From positions 1,054,001 to 1,118,000 of the forward strand of contig OZ017749.1 in NCBI GenBank assembly GCA_963969365.1: a stretch of 64,000 nucleotides of DNA, in the 5' to 3' direction. This DNA comes from Asterochloris sp. CNOR1 (taxonomy: Eukaryota; Chlorophyta; Trebouxiophyceae; Trebouxiales; Trebouxiaceae). Positions 46,501-58,622 of the stretch are shown here, piece by piece. Numbering within the stretch: position 1 is the first letter of the stretch; the number at the start of each line of letters is the position of its first letter. The notes beneath the pieces are model-generated. The model saw only the letters and a list, made by a program, of their open reading frames with translations. It was not told the origin of the DNA and did not search any database. The translations under genes were made by a program, and so were the position numbers.

Positions 46501-47687
46501 CTACCTCATCTGAAGCAGCACAGCATGCTGAATCAGGCTGGCCCCTGACCCTGCTGCTCAGCTGCCCTCTGCTGGCCTGCAGTCCCTTCGCTGAGTAGAC
46601 TCAGCCTGTATGCCTGCTAGATGTCTCAAGTCCTGAGCTAAGCTGCACCCCAGCTCAACCTTTGAGCCCAATGCTTGGCTGCACACCATGATGACTCCAT
46701 TTGCAACCTCTGAACTATCAGCTCAGCAGCACCATGCTGGATTTCAGGGGTCCCACATGGTTTGAGGTGGACATTGATGTGGACTCGTCCTCAGTGGCTT
46801 CCCACGTGGTGGGGATGGTCAAGGGTGTGACTACATCGTTCGTGATTGACATGGGCATCGTGCTCCAGGTGAAAGCATGCCACACACTTGAGTCTGAAGC
46901 TGCAACGACCTGTGTGTGGCAGCTTGCTGCTGGCAGATCTGCTGCCAGATGGCCACTAGCTGCTCCAGCAGCTATATGTGCTCCTCATGCTTAAACATTG
47001 GCACAACCCCCACTTGCAACAACGCTGTGATCATGCCGTCGTCCTGCTGTTGGTATCATTACCCAGGTTGAGCACCCCACCCTGCAGGGCAACACCCGTG
47101 ACTGCCTGCCGGAGCAGCTGCTGGGCACCATCCGCTTCAGTAACCTTGACCTGAGGCTAGCCAAACACCTAGACCCACTGCAGCACCGCCAGCTGTCCCG
47201 CATGGGATCAAGCAGTGGCAGCAGTGGGCGTCGGCCCACCAGCCCGCCCCCTGTGGCTTGGCCGAACCCTGGCTCAGGACCCAGTCGGCTGAGCAGTGTG
47301 GGCAGTGGGCACCTGCTGAGCATGGCAGAGGAGTCATCCCGCCAACACAGGGCTGCCATGCGCAATGGCGGCAGCTTAGGCAGTTGCTTGAGTGACCCCG
47401 CTGCTCTGGAGCAGGCTGGCAGGCAGACGTCCTGGGGGTCACCTCACGTGACCCCCCAGCCGACAGGCAGCGGCGGTGGCATGCACGCTGCTGCCTCACA
47501 GACACGGCCCTACTCACACCCTCAGCCCACTGGCAGCACCACCACAGCCGCCAGTGACGAACTCTTCTCCATGAAATATGATGGCAGCAAGGGGGTACAT
47601 AGATCAGAACCCCAGTCCAGCCTCCAGAGAAGTGACAGTAGCCTCCAAGGCAGGCACTCGCACTCAGATGGCACCAGGCACAGCTGA
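40515..47687 (+). CDS. EDR2-like protein: START domain plus DUF1336
   Basis: Plant ENHANCED DISEASE RESISTANCE 2 relatives are lipid-binding START proteins with a C-terminal DUF1336. Exons I can place: 40515-40760 (MASRKLSLQHPSLTD..., basic KVRRKLRKKTRR, then acidic), about 40888-41029, 41562-41670, 42191-42277, 43029-43211, 43602-43841, 44452-44576, 44829-44988, about 45342-45450, and pieces at 45650-45800, 46180-46340, 46715-46868, 47069-47687. START strands: HDNGVTIFEELDDTGEHGGA, MDMRYSDRLASMSKVIRQDD, VPYGWLRRFAAPRETVTRQV. DUF1336: KVWSDPGTAGFRVRGAQYLQ, FLSEEPAFTLLSADLVAVDR, PSVVKGSWIIKQSVGNTPVL, STMLDFRGPTWFEVDIDVDS, LPEQLLGTIRFSNLDLRLAK. The C-terminal tail is Ser/Gly-rich and may be disordered. 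I see no PH domain, unlike Arabidopsis EDR2. The start is only 45 nt after the ASPM stop. Confidence 0.85.
44118..44342 (+). repeat. Two echo copies of a START-exon 3' end in the EDR2-like gene
   Basis: The real exon ends at 43841 with ATGTCTCTCGTGACGCTTCG...AGACCAG/GTGAGG (LMSLVTLRDQ). The next intron contains ATCCCTCGTGACGCTGCAAG...GCCAG near 44115-44140 and ATGTCCTTTGTGACGCTGGA...GACCAG near 44311-44336. The peptide SLVTL or FVTL is repeated each time, the last copy without a GT donor. Confidence 0.75.
44838..44873 (+). repeat. 18-nt in-frame tandem repeat in the EDR2-like coding region
   Basis: GTAGAGCCCAACCCCACT is followed at once by GTAGAGCCCAACTCCACT, giving VEPNPT-VEPNST in the linker between START and DUF1336. 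One mismatch separates the copies. Confidence 0.9.
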
Positions 47688-48004
47688 TCTTGGCCTGCCC
47701 AACAAACATCCAATACGCGAGCCCCCACAGGAGAGATCTGCTGCATAAAGTATAGTGTGTTTCTGCATTGTCTAGGTACACAACTCGCCTTCCCTGCTGT
47801 GACTATCGCTGACCAATACTTGGCCTGAGTTTCGACACAACAGGCAATTTCATCTTGATTGGTATTGATTAGTTCTTCATTGTTGTGTGCATGTGGTGCT
47901 GCTAATGTCAAGCGCCTCGTGACGCGCACACAGCAGCACAGCATGCCTTGCGAAAGTCAGCTTTATAACCTGCCGGATGCTGTTGCATGCACACAGCATG
48001 CCTC
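47688..48004. other. Convergent intergenic region, 317 nt
   Basis: This lies between the EDR2-like stop (plus) and the WDR48 stop (minus). It is AT-richer than coding DNA and has no recognizable gene. It presumably holds both 3' UTRs. Confidence 0.6.
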
Positions 48005-51000
48005 TTACACTGGCGGCTTGATTAAAGGTGGCGGGGCCCTCCTGTGAGGCTTGTACAGGCGGTAATTGAAGACCACATCGTCAGAACGGCGCCAGATGTA
48101 CTTCTTAACAGCAGACAGAGTGAAGTCAAAGTACACAGCCTGCAACACAGCAGGGAACACATGTGCAGCTGAACACATGCCAAAATCCAGGGTCCATGAG
48201 ACATCGAAGCCTACCTTGCCCTGACACAACAATTCAAGGCCAGCCTCGCTTTCTGGAATTGGTGGCTCCTGCGGCAGGGCCGACACATTTGAGCACTGCA
48301 GCTGGGAAGCAGCACCACTCCGCCAGCATTGACAGGAAACCTTTTCTGGCAACGAGGGGTGACCTGACGCACATTGCAGGCACTCATCAGACAATGTGGT
48401 GCCTACCTGATGGCCCTGCTGGCGTGTACTCCAGTACAATGGCACTGGTGTAAGGTGCACATCATGATCTGCCAACTTCTGCTTGCAATAGTCAGCGACC
48501 TTGCTGACCTCCATAATGCGTGGGGCATTCAGGCGGCTCTGAAGAAGAGCTGGGAGGTTGGAGTCCTGCGCACAGAGCTGGTCTCTCCCATATCGGCAAA
48601 ATGCTCTCACAGCTAACAGTATTGGTCAGTGCAGTGAGCAGCAGCCTGAGTTGAGCAGCAGCTGAAAGCATGAGCTCAAAGTTGTCAAGCCGTCAGACCG
48701 GCAGGGACACCTGGCAGGCAGGGATGCTCCAAGAGACTCAGCAGCCTGAAGTGTGCCTTTTGAACACCAGAGATGCGCTGCCCACCTCAGCAGCATGCAC
48801 AATTACGCTGCTTGCTGTGGCTCAGCAGGTATGGTGCCCTCAACCTTAGCTGGCTGCAGGGTGAAGCCATACACTGCCTCCTCTGTCAGGGCAGGCAGCA
48901 TGCCCCCCGTGAGCATGCCCTGAGTGCTCAGGCAGGCTGCAACCCACCTCAGCTGGTCGCAGGGTGAAACTGTACTTTGTCTGCTCTGTCTGTGCTGGCA
49001 GGGTGCCATGCTGCACTACGTCGGCCACCCACAGGGGAATCTGGATGTCCTCCTCCTCCCGACCACTGAACTCTGTGGCCAGCACCCGCCAGGGCTCCCC
49101 GTCCCAGGAGTGCGCAGGACTGGGGGCCTTCATGCGACACATGACCACCGGCGGGTGGGGGTTGTGCAGGAAGTCAAAGACACGGGGCACGCCATGGGGG
49201 GACGCCTTCGCCAGGGCACTGCTGCTGCAGAGTGACAGGGAAGCTGAGCACACTCAGCTTGCGTCAAAGCTTCCAGGAGGCAGCTGAGAATAGGCCGGAA
49301 GTCTCGGGTCTTATTGTTTGAGCACCTCGCCACCAAGCCGTGCAGCAAGTCAGAGACGTGGCGCATGCCGCAGGAAGCAGCTCATGGCTGGTGGGTCATT
49401 GAAAACAGCTGCAGCCATAGGCTCAGCATGTGTGCATGTGAGCGAGGCTGCAGCTCAAAATATGTGTGCAGCCATGCTGAGTGCAGGGCCATCGAGCTGC
49501 AGCCAGACAGGAGAGTCAGCTCATGTCAGGCCGGGAATATTCTTGAACTTGCAGCGGTTACGCTACTTTGACAAGGTGCAGCAGGAGGTCAAGGCACACG
49601 TCAGAGGCAGTCAGGGGATGGCTTGCAGGGCCTCCTCATGGCATCCCGCTTTGTCAGGCACTTGCTGCAGGAACAAGTGGCTGCAGGGCCAGGCCACCTT
49701 CTTGCCACCCTGGGGACTGCAAGCAAGCAGATGGTCTGCACAGGAAGCAGGTATGCCAGGCTCAAGCTACAGTGCACACCTGTGCAGGAGGAGCCCAAAG
49801 GCGACAATTCGGCAGTGCCTGGGCCCTAGTCATGGTGCACCACCATGACATGCACTGACCACCGCACTGGGGGATAGCCGCACTGGCAAGGGGCCAGGGC
49901 TGCAGGTGCAGCGCTGCCGCCCTCCGCAATGCCAGCAGCCTCATCCAGCTTCAGCGGCGCTGCAGGCGCAGGCAGTGCTGCTGAAGACAGGGGAGATGGA
50001 GCTCTGCCCCCTATGTCAGTGTGGGCCTTGGGCAGGCTGCCGTAGCCAGCTGCCTTGACATGTCAACGCGCACACCCGCAAAGAGGGAACGACTAGAGCT
50101 CTCTTCGTTTGGGAGGTGCGGTGCTGCCTGCCTCTGTGCTGTTCACAGCCTCAGTCAGCGTCACCTGGTCCTGCCCATAAGCTTTCGAGGCGCACAGGGA
50201 CACCGAGGCAATGCTTGCAGTTCACCTCGCTCTGGGAGGTTCGTTGCTCCCAGCCTCTGCAGCGCCGGCAGCCTCAGCCAGCCTGAGTCGATCCTGGTAG
50301 GCTGACAGCCACTCCTTGAACAGGCCACGCAGCACCATGACCCCAAAGTTGAGCTTCTGCTCCGGCAAGCAGCTGCACCGGGGCCATCAGGAGTGAGCAG
50401 GGGCCGGAGCAAGCCGTCCCCTGAACAATCATGCAGCAGGCAGCACTATGCACATGCCGCAGCCTGCAAGGAGGAAGTGTCTGCAGCAAGATCATGCGCA
50501 GCAAGCAAGGGGCTTCGTGCAAGAGCACCAGCACGCAAGGGGCAAGCAAGCTGCAGCAAAACTTTGTGCAGCACACAGCGGCCAGGGCTCAGCAAACATG
50601 GCAAGTAGCAGCCTGCAACGTTTGCAATTTGCATGCAGCTGGCCAGAGCTTCACTGCGCGGGCCAATGCCTCACTCTGGCATACACAACTCCCGAGCATA
50701 GGCCTCCGCCTGGAATGCTGTCTGGGGCTCCAGGTGGATCTCCAAGCTGCCCAACTTGGTGTCATAGGAGAACCAGCTGAGCACGCTGGCGGGTTTGAAC
50801 AGGTCGCGCTCCTTCTGCTTGAAGTCCTCCTGCAGGGCAAGCAGCGTAGCTGGCAGCGTGAGACAAACATCACAGGGTCATCAGCATCAGGCTGTCCTCA
50901 CAGCCGTTTCCCTCAGCTAGTGGAAACGCCCTCCTTTTGCCTGATATAGCTCTGCAGACACCGGGCAGCACACGCAATGTGAGAGTGAACAGCAGCGGAG

Positions 51001-54000
51001 TAGCAGTCAGAAGGTTCAGTGGGAGCTCCTACAAATTACAGTAGGAGGGGGGCAGCAGCAAGCAGAGGGAGCCAAATGGAGCAGAAGCAACATTGGGAAC
51101 CAGCCTGTGTGAATTAGCAGGCCCCAGACCCCTCCTGGCACCTGGCAGAGCTGGCCTCAGCATGACCCTACCAATTGCCTTCACCCAGCAGACACGCAGC
51201 AGATGTGGCAGCCACTGCTCTGCAGATCGAGTACTGGATGATTGAAGCTGAATGGCCAGCCTGTGCCAGAGGAGCCCTCCAATTGCCAGCACCCCAGGCT
51301 GCTCATATAGTCCTGCAGGCTTCCACCCTGTGCCAATCCGGCAGTCTTAAGGTGCCCAGACGGGCTTTTGTTTGTTCTGTGCTAATGTGGCATTCTCAAG
51401 GTGCCCTAACTAAGTGCCCCGTACCGCCTGCATCTGGCATGGGATGCTGGCTGCTGTGCTGCACCTCCCCCACCCTGCACCTCACAGCCTGCACAGCCCT
51501 GCAGGGCTCACCACAATGCCAAAGTCGCGCTCCAGAGTGCCCTTGAGGATATCCCACAGCTCCACCCGGCCGACCGCGTCCTGTGCCAGAACGTAGCGTC
51601 GATCCGTCAGGGCTGCGCTGCACACCAGTGGCGGGATGCCGGCTGTGGCAGCGCTCGGCTGGTCCTGCTGCGGCTGCAGACCTGCAGGGACGACATGCAT
51701 TGGTTGCTGGAAAGGGTCAGCAGCTTGTATCGACGCCTCAGCGCAAGGTGATCCTGCTGCGGTTGCAGCTCTGCACCACCCCAGGCATGCTGATGGCTGA
51801 CAGGATAAGCAGCTTCTTGTTGAATGCAGCACACAAAATGTTCCTGTTGCAAGGGCTGTCCTGTACAGGCCTGATGCCGTCCGAAACATGCATCACTTTC
51901 AGACATCTCAGCTGCCAACACAGCTTGGCCCATTTCAGTGGTGAGAGGTGGCCCCTGAAGGTATGGCTGGCTATGCAAGACAACTTTGCAGATTGAGCTT
52001 GATCTTGGCTGGACATGAGGTGCTCTGCGGGATTGAGGGGTGGCACCTGGGCCGGGCCCACAACCACCAGGCGGTGCTGCGGCTCCTGCAGTGGGGGCTT
52101 ATGTATGATCACAAGGGCTCACCAGCCTCAGCTGCCTGCCTGGAGCGCGCTGCTGGGACTGTCGGCGCGAGGAAGGCCAGCCCTGGTTGCTCGGTGTGAG
52201 AAGTCGCCTGCAGGAGCCAGCCACCCGGCACGTCAGAGGCAACCAGTGGGTGCTGCTGCGTTTGCATGCTCACCCTGCCCGCTCCATGCCTGGCAGCACA
52301 GCAGCAGGGGTACCGCTGGGCCTGGCAAAGCTGTGGCACAGCTGGCAGTACAGCAGCAGGGCTGCAAAGGCTTGGCAGCTACCTGGCAGCGCGGCAGCAG
52401 GACTCCCACCCGCCACCCAACTGCAGTAGGAGCATGTTCGTGGTACCAGCCCACTGGACAAAGCCTGGTCCAGCTTAACTGCCTCTCAAGTCCTTATGAA
52501 GCACACCAAGGATGTCTGGAAGCCCAGCAGTAAGGCAATGCAAGCCTGCTTGCCTGCTGCCCCTCTGACAAGGGTTGCCTGCCCTCCTCCAGGGAGCCTC
52601 TTGCAGGCGGGGACGGGTGAGCTGGCAATGGCAGGGCAGCGCGCGTGGACCAGGCCTGCACTGTGGCTGCCGTGGTCCCTGCCCAGATGTAGTCACGCTG
52701 CTCATCCCAGGCCAGGCTGGTGATGGGCTGCTGCTCCACAGCCAGGAGCTCGCTGGTCCGGCTGGCGATCTGTGTCCTGCACGTGGGCCAGCCCTTGCCC
52801 CAAGCGCGTTTGCATGCTGGGGAATCGGAAGCAGGGGCCACTTGCAGTCCAGGCACTGGAGAGCTGTGCAAAGCAAACATGATGGCTGAAGGCACCAAAT
52901 AGTAAGCCAGGGTGGGCCAGCTGACAACGGTCCCTCAGAAACATTGGTGCCGCCGTGACCCACTGCCAAGCAGGCGGCAGGTCGCAAAAGGCGGCGGCAG
53001 GTGCACCCGCACAAAGTGCTGCGAAGTTCCCACTGCCACGACAGCACTGGGAGTCCACAGGTGTCCCTAGCAGCTGTCACGCCAGCCTGCACGCCCCGTA
53101 CAAGCACCTGTCTCACGCGTATCTGCAATTCTTGTGAGCAGGCTGCTGGCGCCTCGTCTTGAGCAACAACGGCCGCATTACCTGTACAGGCACTTGTCCC
53201 GCCCACCGCTGCAGACGACGCTGAAATCGTGGTTGGCAGCCAGGGCCCACACGCTGTCAGTGTGGGCGGCCACAGTCTGGATGCAGCGCTGCAGGCCCAG
53301 GTCCCACAGCTTGACAGTCCAGTCTGAGGAGGCTGTCAGTGCCTGGCGCCCGTCCTGGCTGAGCAGCACGCCCCTGCAGCAGCAGCGTCCAGGAGCTTGC
53401 CATTTGCTCTCTGAGTGCCGCCCTGTCACATGGCAAGGAGGGGGCCTGGTCCCAGGCAGGCACCCTGGTCATGTCTGTGGCACTGCTGACCTAAGGGTCA
53501 CTGCAGGGCAGTCCAGTCCCTCGATGAGCAGGCAAGACACACCGTATATTGTCGGAGTGTCCTCTCAGCTCTCCTAGCGTTACCGAGGCCCGCCAGTCCA
53601 GCAACTGCAGGCATACACAGGTGCCCTTTTTCATCATGACACAAAGCAGCTTGACAAACAGCAGCCAGCACATGCCAGCATGGCCTAGTCTCCCACCCTG
53701 CCATCCCAGCAAACCCCGCATGCAGACAAGACATGTGCCATTCAGGCTCCCCTTTGCGGCGCTTTGTGTATGTGAGAGGCACTAGTTGCAACTCAAGATC
53801 AACTTGCCTGGACCATGTTGGCTGTGGAGCCAGCGGCACACAGTACCCCATCGTCGCTGATGGCCACTGCATAGATGCTCTCCTTCCTGGGCTGCCATCT
53901 CAATGTTGGCTGGACAGGCTCATTCAAACCAGCCTGCAGGAGGTTGGGGAGCTGCTCAACTGGCAGCCAGCGCATTGTGCTGGTCTCAAACCGGCTGCAC

Positions 54001-55488
54001 GCAGCCCATTGTGCTGCCGAGGTCTTTGCATGTACATGTCATCAGCTGCCACAGGCTGTGCAAACTATAAAGCACCACCTGGGGCTGTCAGCTGCCCTCA
54101 CACCTGCCAACATGTTTCAACGTCCCTAGGCTGCCTCTGCACACTGGATGGGGTCTTTGGAATCTACACAGGAAGGCCCAGAGGAGGCAACAAGCGTGAC
54201 AACAATACCATGTTCTGCGCTTCCCAGCTGACGGCACCTGCCAGAGGCAAAGCATTCTGCTCAAGCCCAATGGCAACACCAGCCTCAGCCTGCAATGGCC
54301 GTACGCTAAAGTAGTGCGCTGAAGTCGGGCTGCCTGCTGACTCCAGCCTTTTGTGCGTATTCCAGTTGTCAGCACCTGCCACAGGCACAGCATGGTGTAA
54401 TTTGAGCCCAGCTAACCACAGCCTCAGCCAGCACAGGCCATTGACCAGATCAGCCCATGGCTGCGCATCAATTCGATGCTCACCCGGGGCTGCCTGCTGA
54501 CCTCCAGCCCCTTGTGCACATCCCAGAAGCCCAGCTCGCCCCGCAGGCCTGCTGTGACCACCATGTAGTTGTGCCGTGCCGCAGCCAGGCAGGTGATGTA
54601 GTCGTCATGCAGGTTTGAGTGCTGGAGACGGCACTTGCGTGGCGCTGCATCAGGCAGCACGGCTTCTCAGACACCGCCACTGTTCTGCCGACGTGAGAAC
54701 TCCTTCAGAGCACTTTGGCATGCCAGACATTGAGCTTAGAAGCAACACAGATGAAGAGACTTGTTGATGGCGCAACGACATTGGTGGTTGCACACTGAAA
54801 GCGAGGGCCTGTGCACAGACGGTGACAGCCTCAGGGCCTCCAACGGGCAGCATTCCCTCGCAGGCAGCCCTGTCGAGCTGCCTGCTATGCACTGCAGATG
54901 TCAGGCTCTGTTGTAGTTGCACTGGTGGTAGTAATGAGGCAGGGTGCAGAGCAGGGCCCTGGTCGATCACTTGCCTCCCATCACGAGTGCTGAACTCTTA
55001 TCACCAGCAGGCGGTGCCAATACAAGAGCCTGCAAAGCGCACCTTTGTCCCGCAGCCACGCTTTGCAGCTCTGGTCCCGGCTGCATGTTATGAGGACATC
55101 TTGCAGCAGGGCCACTCCTGTGACCCAGTCTGTGTGACCTTCATAGCTGTGTGACCAGACCGGCGATTTGCCCGTCACGTCCCATCTGCAGGGCAGCGAG
55201 GGCTCATCAGCACAGATACAATCAGTGGCAGATGGCTTGCAAGGGCTGCAGCCACCTCCTACCGCTTGACTGTGGCATCTCGGGAGGCTGTGAAGAGCTG
55301 TCCTGTGCCGCTTGAAAGAGCAACAGCATTGATGCCAGCTCCATGCTGCAGAACAGCCACAGCAGTCGTACATTAGCAACACACAAAGCCTGATAACAAG
55401 ACAGGATCTGGGCAAGCACCTGGGAGCTTTCAGTTCTTGGGAATAATACACTCAGCTTGCGCTCCTTCCGCTTGGGAGCATCGTACAT
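48005..55488 (-). CDS. WDR48: WDR48/UAF1 WD40-repeat protein
   Basis: WDR48 (UAF1) is a propeller that binds and activates USP1/USP12/USP46-type deubiquitinases. The start at 55488 gives MYDAPKRKERKLSVLFPRTE. The next exon is HGAGINAVALSSGTGQLFTA then SRDATVKRWDVTGKSPVWSH, and GHTDWVTGVALLQDVLITCS. WD repeats continue: HDDYITCLAAARHNYMVVTA-like text near 54600, LTASSDWTVKLWDLGLQRCI near 53310, ACSGGRDK-like text near 53190, EQQPITSLAWDEQRDYIWAG near 52720 and RYVLAQDAVGRVELWDILKG near 51560. The C-terminal half has the WDR48 SUMO-like region: EPWRVLATEFSGREEEDIQI, PLWVADVVQHG, APRIMEVSKVADYCKQKLAD, LELLCQGKV and SAVKKYIWRRSDDVVFNYRL, stopping at 48005. Several junctions between 49300 and 52500 were not resolved. 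Confidence 0.92.
48840..49010 (-). repeat. Echo of a WDR48 exon end in the next intron
   Basis: On the minus strand the real exon reads CTGCCAGCACAGACAGAGCA...TTCACCCTGCGACCAGCTGAG/GTGGGT (peptide LPAQTEQTKYSFTLRPAE), ending near 48949. About 100 nt downstream the intron has CTGCCCTGCCCTGACAGAGG...TTCACCCTGCAGCCAGCTAAG/GTTGAG (LPALTEEAVYGFTLQPAK). Both end with a GT donor. Confidence 0.82.
54320..54530 (-). repeat. Second exon-edge echo in WDR48
   Basis: The coding stretch 54486-54527 (GGGCTGCCTGCTGACCTCCA...TTGTGCACATCCCAG, read on the plus strand) has a close copy at 54327-54365 (GGGCTGCCTGCTGACTCCAG...TTGTGCGTATTCCAG). The copy sits in the intron downstream of the exon on the coding (minus) strand, about 160 nt away. 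Confidence 0.75.
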
Positions 55489-55851
55489 GCTGCCTCATTG
55501 CTCTCGCATGCTGGCATTAAGTGACATGCAAGAATGGAACTAGACTGATGAGGAAAAGGAACTCGTTTATGATCAAGAAAGCACAGCCTGTCCATGCCAA
55601 TTGCTCCCATGTGATGACCATCCACGCTGACCTGGGTTGTGAGTGGCTGCCTGTTCAATGCTGGCACCCCTTATATGGATCCCACATGTTCGGGCTGCCT
55701 GTCAGCGCAAGTACTCCTGACACAATCGGCAGCAATTTGCAAAGCTTTTGTGCTCTCCAATTATCACCTTCACTTGATTAACTAAGTTCTCACGAGTTCT
55801 AGAATGGGCCAAGCACTGGTCTAAAGCAGATGGGACAAAATTGGAGAGGGA
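55489..55851. promoter_or_regulatory. Spacer between the HCF244 stop and the WDR48 start (WDR48 promoter region)
   Basis: Both flanking genes are on the minus strand, so this interval holds the WDR48 promoter and 5' UTR and the HCF244 3' UTR. It is AT-rich for this window, and no gene or clear motif is visible. Confidence 0.5.
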
Positions 55852-58524
55852 TCAGACATAGAAATCTGTCTGGCGTGATGACGCACCAACCTGCTTCAGC
55901 TTCTTCATGATGCTGCTGAAGTATTCCTTCAGATAGGACTCGAGGGTCGTCACGCTGGAGGGCTCAATGTCCAGCATCTTGTAAGTGCTGGACATGTCTG
56001 CACTGAAGTCCTCGTTGCTGGCCAGAATATCAGCAAAAGCCTGCAAAGGATCAAGAAGGTCAAAGCCGGCAGCACAACGACAGCGTTTGTCGGGCGCAAG
56101 CTGATGCAGGACATGAGCATGCAGCAGCACTATTTGCAGGAGGCTGTGACTGGTATCATAACAGCGCACCAGGCGGTCTGCGGCATCCCTGGCCCACTGG
56201 AAGGCGCTCAGAATATTGCGTGTGGACTTGAGCAGCCACACAGGCACTCGCGTGACCTGCGGGGGCAGCCGCTGGAGCATCAAGCATGGGCAGGCATGGC
56301 CAGCAAGGCCCAGCGAGGTGGCATGGCTGCCAGTAAGAGTCAGTCTGCCAGCTGACAGCATGTGTACGATTGGTGTTGCATGGGTGCAGTGCCAGTGCAT
56401 GGCAATTGAAAGCATGGGTGCAGTGCCAGTGCATGGCAATTGAAAGCAAATGCGGTTAAATGCCCTCGAGTGCGGCGGCAGGGAGGACACCAAGCAGTAG
56501 GGCTGCACCATGTCATGCGTTTTTTGGAAACTCACATCAGCCTCTGCGTTGCCATACTCTTCACACAGAGCAATGACCTCCTCTGTGGTGTAAGCCTTGG
56601 GCCCTGACAATGTCATGGTCTGCTTCAGTGTCTCCTCTCGCCTGCACCAGCACTGAGGCTCACAATGACATCCTGCACCAGCATGAACATGAGCAATCCA
56701 AACAAGCAACGCACCGGGCAGAGAGCAGGACAAAGCTCCACTGTCGGCTGCATGCCGGGCTGGTAGCACAGACAAGAGGCCACACCAGCACGCACCTGAG
56801 AGCTGCCAGCGTCATCTTGGCAACATCTGTGGTATCAAGGTAGGCTGTCCGAGTCTCGTCAGTTGTTCCCCACACCTGCTTCTCCTCAAGGATGGGGACA
56901 GCATAATTACCAATGATGGCCTGCAACAGCAAAGGTTGGCCTTCACACTGGCACACAGCTGCAGCACTCAGGTGTCAGCTGGCACCCGAGTGCTGCCAAA
57001 CGAGCAATGAGCTCACATCTTATAAAGGCCTGCAGGCCTACATATACAGATGCCAACCGACAAACAACAACATGCTCCCCCAGCGACATCACAATCACAT
57101 GCACTATCTCTGACCTGCATGAAGCCGCAGAGCCGGAAGATTGTGTAATTGAGCCCACTGTCTTTGAGGTATTGCTCTGTGCAGGCCTTGAACTGCATCA
57201 GCGGCACCTCTGGGTGCTCTGTGCAATGATGGATGCTGAAGAAGATGTAGCGCTGTATGCCCAATGCCTGCAGTGCATATGACGCCAATGTCAAACATTC
57301 AGCACTGGTCTCCACCCTGCTGCAAGCCAGAGGCAGCTGTACTTCAGCTCAGCCCCGCTGCACAGCAAGTGCTGCTATCGCAAGTCTGTGCAGCTTGGGG
57401 CTGCCTGTGCTCCAGTCCGCACCAACAGCTCCTAATGGTCAGCACAGCAAGCAGCACTTTTGCAAAGCAGCGAGAGATTGTCCAGTGCGAAGAGATTGAG
57501 GCCACCAGCTGTCTGCCAGGCGCTGTCGATCCCAGCTCCACTCCATCCCAACACATCTCGCAGGAGGATGTGCACCTATGCACCAGGGTGGCATGTGCTC
57601 ATGTGCATCAGCATGTCCTCACCTGTGCACACTGGATCAAGCCCACTTTGCCGTCCCAGTCCACTTTCTGGGCATTTTCCTCTGGGCGCGCGGTGGCACA
57701 GTCGATCACCGTGTGGATGCCCACCATGGTGGCTGGCAGGGAAGTCAGGTCCTTGAGATCAGCCTACAGCAGACACATACTTCACATCCTGGCATGCCCG
57801 GATCAGCAAGTGAGCTGCCACTTCACCTCAGCAAAGGGGGGGGGCGTGTGGCCGCCTGCTGAAGTAAGAAAGTTGCAGCAACGTCCGCAGTGCTGCCAAA
57901 AGGAATATGCTGCTAGCTGAGCGGTTTACACAGACATTGGCTGCTGTGGAAGCCACCTGCACAACGGCAGCACGCACTCAACGCCTGCTGTTCCTCACCT
58001 GAACTGTTTCAGCGCCCCAGTCCCGCAGAAAATCTGCAGGCGTCTGCCTGGGCCTCACAATGCATCTGACATCATAGCCCTCGTCCAGAGCCAGCCGCAC
58101 AACCTGTCGCCCCAAAGTGCCAGTGCCGCCGATGACCAGGAGCTTTGTCTTGGGCACTGCTGTCCCCTGCTGAGCCTGGACCACCACCACATGGCCCCTT
58201 TGATGCCGCCGGCCTGCAAGTGGGCCACCAGTCATTCTATGGCAAGCGCCTTGGCGACCTCCATATCAGCAAGCATGTTAGGGGGTGCATTGGCAATCTG
58301 ATAGTTGTATGCGGGTAGCAGACCACTGTGCATGAATGCACCATCTGACATGTTGCACCTGATTTGCTGGGATGGCTGCACAGAACAACTGCAGAGGCAG
58401 CCTTCCTGCTCAAGCTCTGCAGCGATCGAACATGCTGACCAGCAGCACAGCCTGCTTGCACGGGCCTCCTGTGGCCACAAACTGCTGGACAAAGAGCTGC
58501 AGCATGCAGCGCACTGTGTTGCAT
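55852..58524 (-). CDS. HCF244: HCF244 (Ycf39-like), PSII assembly factor, plastid-targeted
   Basis: HCF244 is an atypical short-chain dehydrogenase-like protein needed for translation and assembly of the D1 subunit of photosystem II. I choose the ATG at 58524 ([20 protein letters not shown]), which gives a Ser/Ala/Arg-rich transit peptide; the open frame upstream lacks an ATG. A split G/GC codon joins it to the exon carrying the Rossmann motif [20 protein letters not shown] and [20 protein letters not shown]. Then come [95 protein letters not shown] and [20 protein letters not shown]. The C-terminus ([20 protein letters not shown]...QTDFYV) stops at 55852. All landmarks match Arabidopsis HCF244 in order. 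The gene is head-to-head with OS-9. Confidence 0.96.
56378..56447 (-). repeat. Perfect 34-nt tandem duplication in an HCF244 intron
   Basis: The unit starting GCATGGGTGCAGTGCCAGTG and ending GCATGGCAATTGAAA occurs twice, at 56378-56411 and 56412-56445, with no mismatch. It lies in or beside an intron in the C-terminal half of HCF244. Confidence 0.92.
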
Positions 58525-58622
58525 TGTAGATGAAGGTCCAGGCTGGTGGACACTCGATATCACCACAGCCTCACAAAACAAGTCTTCAAAGTCAACGGGA
58601 CTCTGAAGCTGAGGCTCTGAAC
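58525..58622. promoter_or_regulatory. 98-bp divergent promoter of HCF244 and OS-9
   Basis: The HCF244 ATG (58524, minus) and the OS-9 ATG (58623, plus) are separated by only 98 nt. Both transcription starts and 5' UTRs must fit in, or overlap across, this interval. No TATA-like motif stands out. Confidence 0.6.

Noticed and set aside
57836-57848. Run of G residues (GGGGGGGG) as a quadruplex or regulatory element
   Set aside because: It is a single run without the repeated G-tracts needed for a quadruplex in the near sequence. It lies in an HCF244 intron and nothing else supports a role.
58525-58581. HCF244 start further upstream at 58581
   Set aside because: The open frame there begins with TTG, not ATG. 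The first ATG is at 58524 and gives a good transit peptide.
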